Part shown: positions 1 through 7,235 of the stretch, piece by piece
Numbering within the stretch: the stretch's first letter is position 1
Layout: every line of letters begins with the position of its first letter
Assembly: GCA_001430745.1 (NCBI GenBank)
Contig: KQ482066.1
Location: 1,366,354-1,390,091, forward strand
From: Auxenochlorella pyrenoidosa
Lineage: Eukaryota > Chlorophyta > Trebouxiophyceae > Chlorellales > Chlorellaceae
DNA: 23,738 nt
Direction: 5' to 3'
Program-made: the position numbers and the translations under genes
The notes under the pieces: generated by a model
Told to the model about the DNA's origin: nothing
The model's database searches: none
The model's input: only the letters and a program-made list of their open reading frames with translations

Positions 1-276
1 TCGTGCGTGGCGGCGGGGGGGGGGGGGGGTCTGGTCGCGGTTTGGGCAGTGGGGGTGGGGGTGGGGGTGAATGGGGGGCCTGGCCTGGCCGCAAGAACGC
101 GCTGCTGGGAAGCTGCACTAGGGTCGCGCCGCAGCTTGTTGCCCCGCCTTGAAGCCACCCCCCTTGCCCCAGACGGCGCGACGGCTGCAGGGCGCGACCA
201 GCGCCGCTGGCATCCGAACCCACGCCCACTTGCACATATGCTTTTCTTCCTTCTGTTCTTTCTCCCTTTGCCTCAG
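1..276 (+). other. Probable intron of the leftmost + strand gene
   Basis: G-rich DNA with a run of about 18 G near 13-29. It ends in a pyrimidine-rich tract and CAG at 274-276, the acceptor of the exon at 277. CAG acceptor-like sites near 155-193 could mark another exon, but nothing in the translation supports one. Confidence 0.4.
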
Positions 277-993
277 GGAGTACAAGCCTGATGAGGAAGA
301 AGCGCTGCTGGAGGATGCCTCCTCCGATGTGGCAGACCCGGCGCGCCAGCGGGACCTGGGCAGCCTGCGCAGGTGCGGCCTGGCAGGGCTTCCCTGTCCG
401 GGCTGCGCCGGCGCTGCCGAGCAGGCAGGGTGTAGTCTTGTTGATGGCATCAATCGGCCGCACCTGCCGGTTGGGCCGGAATGCTGCGTAGCAAGCAGAA
501 GCTCTGCCTGCACCCCTTGACTGCCATGCCTCCACCTCAGCGTGCCTGCCCTGTTTGCAGCGCGCTGGTCGAAGACGAGGGGCAGGGAGGGCCGCTGCTG
601 CAGCCCAGGTGGGCTGGCTCTTGAGATGGTTCCTGCTGGACGCTTTCGGCCTGCCCTTCCCTGCCGTGCCCCTTGCACCTGCGTCCTCTCAGCCGGCGCG
701 CATGTGCCTGTGTGCCTTTGCGAGCCCGCCCACGCTGCGGTGCAGCTCTCGCCAGCTTGGGGCATCGCCCGCTGTGCTGCAGGCGACGACCAGTCTGCAC
801 TCAGAGGTCGCCTCGGGGACTTGAGCACACATTTAGGCCTTCAGTCTCGCCGAGTCTGACTGTTCAGCCACGCTGCAGGCAGTACGAGGCCGGCAGCGAG
901 GAGGCTCTGGTGGACAATGCCTCCTCCGATGTGGCAGATCCAGAGCGCCAGCGGGAGCTGGAGGGCCTGCGCGACGTGGCCAAAGAGGAGTAG
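277..993 (+). CDS. 3' end of an unidentified acidic protein gene (two tandem repeat exons)
   Basis: Two exons can be supported, 277-372 and 879-993, ending in TAG at 991-993. Both begin after a CAG acceptor in the same phase. The first ends at a GTGCGG donor, and joining them keeps the frame through an Arg codon. The exons encode near-identical acidic repeats of about 30 residues: a Tyr, an acidic run ending in EEALLEDASSDVADP or EEALVDNASSDVADP, then RQR and a Leu/Glu helix. The final residues are DVAKEE. The gene's 5' part lies outside the window. I do not recognise the family. The acidic helical repeat suggests a tail or interaction segment, but no function is assigned. A TGTAA signal follows at 1302-1306. 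Confidence 0.6.
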
Positions 994-1585
994 CCTTGGC
1001 CAAGGGGGGCCTGGCAAGGCAGTGCCGTGCTGCAGGCGCTGCTGCCTCGTACGTCGCGGCTTGCACAGAAGCAGCGGTGCGCCGCAGCGCTGCTGCGCCT
1101 GCGAGGCAAGCAGCAGGGCCCTGCACCCCCCTGCCTGCCCCAGGAACGACTGCTCCTTTCCTGCGCCCATGTTGTCCTGTCTGAGCAAGCTTCTCTCCCA
1201 TCAAGAAGGCTGGTTAATTAGCTGCATTGTGCTGCGTGCGTGCTCTTGTGTGCCTCGCTTTCAACCCAGCAACCCCCGAGCTGTGCTGCTCTGTTGTCTC
1301 CTGTAACCTCGTTCTCCGGCGATGAGGGAGGCTCAACAGTTGCAACAGTGAAGCTGCCGCCGCATCATTCGAACGACGAGTGGGATGTGCAACAATCAAA
1401 GAGAGGGAGCAGTGCAGCCCAAGGCAGCAGCCCAGCGGGGCACTGCCGATGGCAGCCAGCTGGCCAGCAGGCAGGGGAGCACCGGCCGGCATGCTGGGCG
1501 GCTGCTCGCGGCGGCGGGGCGGCCTCAGGCCGCGCCTCGCCCTCGGCTCCCGCCCGCTGCGCTGTGCACGCCATACCAGGTCAGC
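994..1585. other. Convergent 3' region between the + strand gene and NDUFA12
   Basis: This holds the 3' UTR of the + strand gene up to about 1320 and then the 3' UTR of the - strand NDUFA12 gene. No TGTAA was found on the - strand here, so the NDUFA12 cleavage site is not placed. No further gene was seen. Confidence 0.5.
1302..1306 (+). terminator. Polyadenylation signal TGTAA
   Basis: TGTAA, the usual green-algal polyadenylation signal, lies 309 nt after the stop of the + strand gene. It is the only clear copy in this interval. Confidence 0.55.
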
Positions 1586-3049
1586 TCACTCCTGGGGCGG
1601 CTGCCAGGCCTCGACCTTGCGCCAGGTCAGCTTGTCGGGGTTGAACCAGGAGCCCTTGGGCTGCAGGGATTGAGGCGGGGGTCGCAGGTTAGGAGGCTGC
1701 CCAACGAGGTTGTCAAGGGGCACAGGCAGGGTGAGTCCGGCGCCACGCTGGCATGGCACACACAGGCACGCAGCGGTGCCAGATGCGGCTCTGCTGTGAC
1801 CCGACTCAAAGCGGCGTTCGCCCCAAGAGCAGTCCTGCGCAGCACGCACTGCCAGGTCAGCCCAGCTTGGGATACCTTTGTCTCACCTGGTGCACCTTGG
1901 TGGCAGACTGCGGGCCCAGGGGGCCCACCACCGAGGGGTGATAGCTGGCCTCGGCAGCATAGATCGGCGGCTTGAACTCGGTCTGCAGGCAGGGGGCGGA
2001 GCGCAGGCGGCGCATGTCATTGCAGGACGGGCCGGGTGAGGGGCGGACCGCGCAAGTTAGCGCTCGGCAGGCGGCGCTCGAGACGCCGCGCCTGTGCCTG
2101 CAGATGCAGGCCCAGGCCGCCCCGGCAGGTCCGGAACAGGCCCTGTCCTAAAATGCAGTGCAATCGTACGGCGGAGCCCCTCAGAAGGCGGCCCGCTGGC
2201 AAAGCCAGTGCGCTTCCTCCTCCTCCTCCTCCCCTCCTGCCACCTGCTCCTCCTGCTCGCTGCCCTCCTCTTTGCTGCTCTCCTCCTCCTCCTCCTCCTC
2301 CTCCTCCTCCTCCTCCCTCCCTCCTCCTCCTCACGTTGGTGGGGTTGTAGTCTCCGATGTAGTGCAGCCAGGCGTGCCACTCGGGCGGGATGCTGCTGCT
2401 GTCCTGGGTGCTCCAGTTGTTGGAGCCGGCAAACACCACAAAGCGGTTGCGCACTGCGGGGGGCGGGGCCGGCGGCGGGGGCGGGAAGGTTACGGCGTAG
2501 CAGGAAGAAAGGAGCAAAGGGGCGAAGGAGGGCTGCTTCTTCCACAGGCTATCCGTGCGGCGCAGTGGCGCAGCGCAGCGGGGCAGAACAGCGGCGCAGG
2601 ACAGCAGGGCGGGGCGGCAAGGGATAGCATGCCACAAAGGGCGAGCAAGCCATCCGGTCCGGGACTCACCCCACTGCGCGTCCTTCTTCTCAAAGTACTT
2701 GTTGCCGTGCTTGTCGGTGCCCACCAGCTCGGCGCCGGGGCCGTGCTCAAACAGCGTCTCGCTGCAGCGATCGAGGGCAGCAGGGGCTGCAATTGATTGC
2801 CACCCCTAATAGCCCACCGCAGCGGCCAGGCGCAGAGTGGCAGCCAGACCGACCGCAGCGACCAGCAGGCCTGCAGACGGACAATGCCCAATTAAGCAGG
2901 CAGGCGGTGCAGCACAGAGCAGCGCCCCAGCACCCAGCTCACGCGAGATTGCCGTCAATCAGCATCTTCCAGCCGCCAGCCTTCCAGGCGTCGCGGAACG
3001 ACGCCTTGCCCATCGCCTGCGCCACATACTTCTGCAGTGCGCCCGCCAT
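1586..3049 (-). CDS. NDUFA12: NADH:ubiquinone oxidoreductase accessory subunit NDUFA12 (B17.2)
   Basis: Accessory subunit of mitochondrial complex I, located in the peripheral arm of the respiratory NADH dehydrogenase. Five exons on the - strand: 3049-2943, 2761-2670, 2453-2335, 1982-1887 and 1660-1586, with GT-AG introns. They join in phase to give 162 residues, within the family's usual 140-160 range or slightly above. Family hallmarks in order are an N-terminal Gly/Trp stretch (AWKAGGWKMLIDGNL), LVGTDKHGNKYFEKKD near residues 50-64, SIPPEWHAWLHYIGD near residues 88-102, and a C-terminal PKGSWFNPDKLTWRKVEAW. The start ATG is the first in frame and precedes the conserved N-terminus without extra sequence. 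Exon 5 could start 36 nt earlier at another in-phase CAG; the shorter form fits the family better. Intron 3 holds a long CT tract. Confidence 0.92.
2217..2332. repeat. CT-rich (TCC)n microsatellite in NDUFA12 intron 3
   Basis: About 115 bp of imperfect TCC/CTC triplets on the + strand, so GGA-rich in the - strand transcript. It starts next to the intron donor at 2334. It produces long spurious Leu- or Gly/Arg-rich open frames that are not genes. Confidence 0.9.
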
Positions 3050-3566
3050 GCTGCCGCCGCGGCTGCTGCCTGCCCGGCGGCGCCTGCTCTTCCGCTGCCG
3101 GCCTGCACGAGCGGTGGCGGGCAGAGGGCAGCGGTGAGGCGCAGGGCGCAGCAGCAGCGGCCGCTGGACACTGCTTCATTAAACATCGCAGCACAAGGGG
3201 GCGAGCTGCTGCAGGGCAGAGCGCTTGTGCGGAGAGGGTGAGGAAGGACCGGCACCGCCTGGCACGGCAGCGCTTCCAACGTGTTAAGGCAGTGATCGAG
3301 AGGGCCAGCACGCTTCGCACCGGCCGGCGCCGCGGTGTGTGACCTGCGGGCTGAGTTGTCGCTCTGGGGCTGCGCTGCGAACCCTCCGAGCACTGCGGCT
3401 CGGCAATCGTGCAAATGCGCGTGCACAAGGGTCGCGGCAGGGCAGGGTTGCCATTAAATGCTGCATCCCCATGCCACCTTGCCCCGCGGCCTGTGCTGCC
3501 CGCCTGCCCAGGTCTTCCGCATGCCTACCCGAGCTGCCCTGGCTCCTTCAAGCAGACACTGCAGTT
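3050..3566 (-). promoter_or_regulatory. NDUFA12 5' region and spacer to the upstream gene's 3' end
   Basis: About 520 bp between the NDUFA12 start and the polyadenylation signal of the next - strand gene. It must hold the NDUFA12 promoter and 5' UTR. No TATA box or other clear element was recognised, and no additional exon was seen. Confidence 0.35.
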
Positions 3567-3571
3567 TTACA
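3567..3571 (-). terminator. Polyadenylation signal TGTAA of the chimeric LEA-like paralogue
   Basis: TTACA on the + strand reads TGTAA on the - strand, 237 nt after the stop at 3808. The surrounding block (TTTTACAGG then CACACATCACAGCAA) recurs at 6957-6990 after the parent gene, so the 3' end was duplicated with the coding exons. Confidence 0.65.
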
Positions 3572-3807
3572 GGCCATCGCACACATCACAGCAAGCAGGA
3601 ACATCAAAACGATTGCTGACATGCTGGGGAACCAGGCGCACCACGCTGCAACCTGGCTGCTGCCATGCCCATGAGATCAGTGCACCCATGGGGACAGAGG
3701 GCCTTCCAGGCCCCGTTCAGCTGGGTCTTAATGGGCTGGCTATCACGCATTGTTTTTTCCTGCGGCCAAACAAGCACCCTTGTCTCAGGTGAGGGCGTCT
3801 TGAAATC

Positions 3808-6662
3808 TCACGAGGGGATCTCGCCCGCCTCCCAGGCGCTCATGCGACCCAGGCTGTGCACCACCTGCTGCAGCAGGGCTCAGGGGCAGGCGAAACGGGT
3901 GCCAACTTTGCAAGATCTTCCCAAAGCCGATCTGCAGGGTTAGTCGGCATGGTGCGCCCACACCTTCCGGGCCGCAGCGCATGCGACAGAGACAGCAGGC
4001 CGGAAGCGGGGGCCGGGGCGCCGAGCTTGCCGGGTGGCCGGTTGCACAGCAGGGGGCAGGCCCACCTTGTACGACCCCTTGGCGGCGTCAGACACTTCGT
4101 GCAGCTTCTCGACAGCCGTATCGCGGGCGCCCCCGGCAGCAGCGCGTGCGCGCTCCGCCTCCGCCTCTGCACAGCCAGCGGGACCCAGTGCGGCGTGACC
4201 GAGCAGGGTGGCGCAGCGGGCGCCTGGATACTAGGCTGCTTTCTCGCAATGCCAGGGCATGCGGTGCAGGGCAGCCGCCAGCGCTGTCGGTCAAGCACAG
4301 CTCACTCAGGCCATCCAGCATGGGCACCCACCTGCCAGGGCGTGTGCAGCCAGTTTCTCCTTGCCACCGGTGGCCGGGACCTGCAGCGGCGGGAGGCAGG
4401 GCGGGAGGCTCGGCGCTCCCACAGGCCTGCATGTCGGGTGGCGCATGCATTCAGAAACGTACCCGACCCTGCTGTGCCTGCGCTCCTTGCCTGTGTGTAC
4501 GCAGCAGTGGCGGTGTACACAAACAAGAAGATGTGGGCCCACCGGGAAGCGGCTGCCCACCTTGCCCCGAGCCTGCAGCAGTTGACAAGCATCAAGCCCC
4601 TGCCCACCTTGCCCTGAGCCTGCAGCAGTTGACAAGCATTAAGCCCCCGCCCACCTTGCCCTGCGCGCCCAGCCAAGGCCAAGCATCTTTAAAATATTAA
4701 AACCATCAGGGCTGCGCCCACCTGCGCGCGCAGCAGCGACTCGCTGTCAGAGGGCACCACGCCCGCAGCCTTGTCCTCGGCGGCCTGCACACACAGATAG
4801 GGTCGAAGGCATGGGCGAGGAACCAGCCAAGAGCAACTTCCTGATGGGCTGGCCAAGTGCACGCCTTGCTGCCTGCCCCTCACCCTTCCAGGCCGCCCTT
4901 ATCCTTGCCCTTGCGCCTGCAACATGCACAGCTGCTGCGGCGCTGCTTCAGGAGCAGCCAACTGGTGCAGCTTGCGGCTTGCCTTCACGTTGTCGCCCAT
5001 CCCCTGCGCGGCCCCAGCCCCACGCTCGCTCGCCGCGCCCAGCAGGCCGGTTGCATGCCCCTCTGCCGCCTCTGCAGGCAGGGGTGCTCAGTTGCCGAAA
5101 GTTGCCAGAGGCACAGCTGTTCATTGATCTTGCCGCAACGAGGTGGATAGGCGCTGAGCAGGCATACAACAGAGGCCAACCACGCAATCCCGTCGGGCTT
5201 CCCCCTTGCTGAACAGGCCAAAGACCCTGCGTCCACCCACCTGCCGACCCCTCTGTGCCCTGGGCCCCGCCCGCCGCAGCGTCTCTGGCCTGCTCTGCCC
5301 TCTCGCCCACCCTGGCCGCCGCGCTGCCTGCACGGGAAAAGGTCTGGCACGCTGCGGGTTGGGTTGGAACAAAAGCCTCATATGCTGCCAAGGGCTAGCA
5401 AATGCAGCAGCCTGCAAGCCTTGCTGCCGCTGAGCGCAGGAGGTCACGGCTCGCGGTTCCCACTTCCGGCCATGGCTGTGGATCCGTTGTCTGCCACGCC
5501 GGCTTGAGAACTGGGCGCCCAGTGCAACTGGGCCCCCACCCGCCGCCGGCAGAACAAGAGGCAGCGATTCCTCAGTAATTGGCCGGAAGTGCAAGGCCGC
5601 GCGCCAAGTCGCAGAGCCCACATCTCCTACCAGCTTGCCTGCATGCGCACCGGCGGGAACCCCGGCAGCGCCCTGCGCCTCCACGCCATACTCCTCCTCC
5701 ACAAACCCCTCCTCCTCCACAAACCCTGCAGCACGGCGTGTGTGCATGTGACCGTGTGTGTAGCGCATGGATTGAAACGTTCTGCAGATAGCAGGCAGCG
5801 TGCAACCTTGCACCGACAGTGCGGCAGCCCACAGAAGAAGAGGCCGCGTGCCGGGTCGAATGCGAAAGTCTCGCCCAGGCGCCGGCCATTCTCGCCCACC
5901 GGTCCCAGATCCACGCGGTGCACAGATGTCCCACCCTTCACAGTCAGGGGCAGCTGGATGGCGGCATCAGAGGGACGTCGGAGTGTGCATTGGAGTTGGC
6001 TTGCAAGCGCCACTGGCTGTACGGCACCTCTTCCACTGTGGACCTCCTCCAATCTCAGTGTGAGCTGTTGGCACAGAAGACCATGCAAAAGCAGCAGCAG
6101 CAAGTGCGGTTGCAGCGCGGTGAGAGCGCTGCTCCCAAGGGCACGCAGGCGGTGCCATGGTGGCATTCAACCTGGCTGCTTGCAGCTTCTCTGGTCACTC
6201 AGCTGGCTACGCCTCACATTAATGGTTGCGCTCGTCATCCTGCAGTCTTTCCCACCCTCATGCTGTCGTATGCACAGCAACAAGCGACAAGCTGTACACT
6301 TGTTGCCCACCCTGCTTCCTGCCCGTTCCTCCTTGCATCCCTCTTCCCCGACTGTCTTTCACCGTTCTCAATCAAACTCAGCCGAAAGCTCTTGGAGGGT
6401 TGTTCGCAAGTTCTGTTGCGGTTAGACAGACTTAAAACACAAAGCAGCAGCAGCAGCAGCTGGACCGGGAGACCGGAAGACGCTCGTGGCGCCCGGCAGG
6501 TTGCCGCCGTCACCGCCTGGCGCTGCAACGCACCTTCGGCATGCTCCAGTCACGCCGCCCAGCCGAATCGCACTCGAGCTCCGCATGGGCGCAACTCAAG
6601 GCCTGGAGACTGGCGAGCATCGCCTCAATCTCGCTGGGTGTAGGGCCCGGAGGGGAGTCCAT
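3808..6662 (-). CDS. Chimeric protein: C2-like N-terminus joined to LEA-like C-terminus
   Basis: Nine exons are proposed on the - strand: 6662-6534, 6064-5833, 5725-5540, 5327-5241, 5071-4983, 4784-4722, 4380-4332, 4166-4066 and 3867-3808. They join without frame breaks into 331 residues. Residues 1-43 start MDSPPGPTPSEIEAMLASL. Residues 44-182 alternate strand-like segments (KLTLRLEEVHSG, then LGETFAFDPARGLFF, then KLVGDV) in an order that resembles a degenerate C2 domain; this is a tentative reading. From residue 183 on the protein matches the C-terminus of the LEA-like gene at 7236-14124, including LHEVSDAA, GVVPSD, ESLLRAQ and the GEIPS end. The homologous exons have identical lengths (89, 101 and 60 nt) and phases. 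The fifth exon ends at a GC donor, as in the parent. The donor at 5832 and the extent of exon 3 are the weak points. The last six exons are well supported by homology. Whether the C2-like exons belong to the same transcript is inference from phase and spacing. Confidence 0.6.
4556..4670. repeat. Tandem splice-donor cassette repeat in the chimeric gene's intron
   Basis: Two full units of about 47 bp plus a partial third lie in the intron after the exon ending at 4722. On the - strand each carries CTGCAG, then GCTCAGGGCAAG or a close variant, then GTGGGC. That is a possible acceptor, a 12-nt in-phase segment and a donor. Related units lie at 8430-8545 in the parent gene. Confidence 0.8.
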
Positions 6663-7235
6663 CTCGCCGTATATACCTGGTAGATGGTTGCTTTTGATCG
6701 CTCAACGAACCGGATTCCATAAAATCCCCTAAACCCCCGCAGCACGCTGGGCAGGTTTTGGCTGCTCTTGGCCTCTCTCATTCGCTTCCCAAGCGCGCAA
6801 GAAGCTCACATTAACTTGCGGCCGCCGGGATCTGAGCACCCTTGATGCTGGCACCGGCACGCCCTCGGCCACCGGTCGACTCGCCGCCGCCCGCCTCCCT
6901 CGCCCACCCCACCACCTGACCCGCCTGGGCTTCTTCGAACGAACTCTGCAGGTCAGTTTTACAGGACATTGCACACATCACAGCAAAAGCATGCAAAATT
7001 GCTTTCAACCAAAAGGGTGCCAATCTGCTGGGGGAGCAGGCTGCGCCGCGCCCCCGCCCGCTGCCAGTCCGGCAGCTGCCACGCCCATTGAGCTGAGTCC
7101 CTTTCAGGGAGTGGAGAGCTCCCCAGGCCCCTCTTCAGCTTGTTTTTTTTTTTGTGATCCACCACGCATCGTTGTCCTCCGTGTCTCGAGAGTGGCCCGA
7201 TCGGCGCCTCCCCAGGCGGGGGCGTCTTGAACCGC
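6663..7235 (-). promoter_or_regulatory. Spacer: 3' flank of LEA-like gene and promoter of the chimeric gene
   Basis: The right part (about 6950-7235) is homologous to the 3' flank of the chimeric gene at about 3560-3807, including the TGTAA block and GGCGTCTTGAA just after the stop. The left part (6663-6950) must hold the chimeric gene's promoter. A TATATA lies at 6670-6675 but is only 8 bp from the ATG. No other gene was seen. Confidence 0.5.
6959..6963 (-). terminator. Polyadenylation signal TGTAA of the LEA-like gene
   Basis: TGTAA on the - strand, 273 nt after the stop at 7236, in a block conserved with 3564-3600 downstream of the chimeric paralogue. Confidence 0.65.

Noticed and set aside
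2036..2796. Leu-, Ser- or Pro-rich frames over the CT tract
   Set aside because: They come from the (TCC)n microsatellite in an NDUFA12 intron and include no conserved segment.
5121..5813. Single 230-residue - strand frame through the chimeric gene's exon 3 and beyond
   Set aside because: Read straight on, it enters the LEA-like exon in the wrong frame and gives an Arg/Trp-rich sequence. Splicing at 5540 and 5327 restores the frame conserved with the parent. Part of the frame is kept as exon 3.
6670..6675. TATATA as the TATA box of the chimeric gene
   Set aside because: It ends 8 bp before the proposed ATG. A start site 25-30 bp downstream would fall inside the coding sequence, unless translation begins at the next in-frame Met (residue 15).
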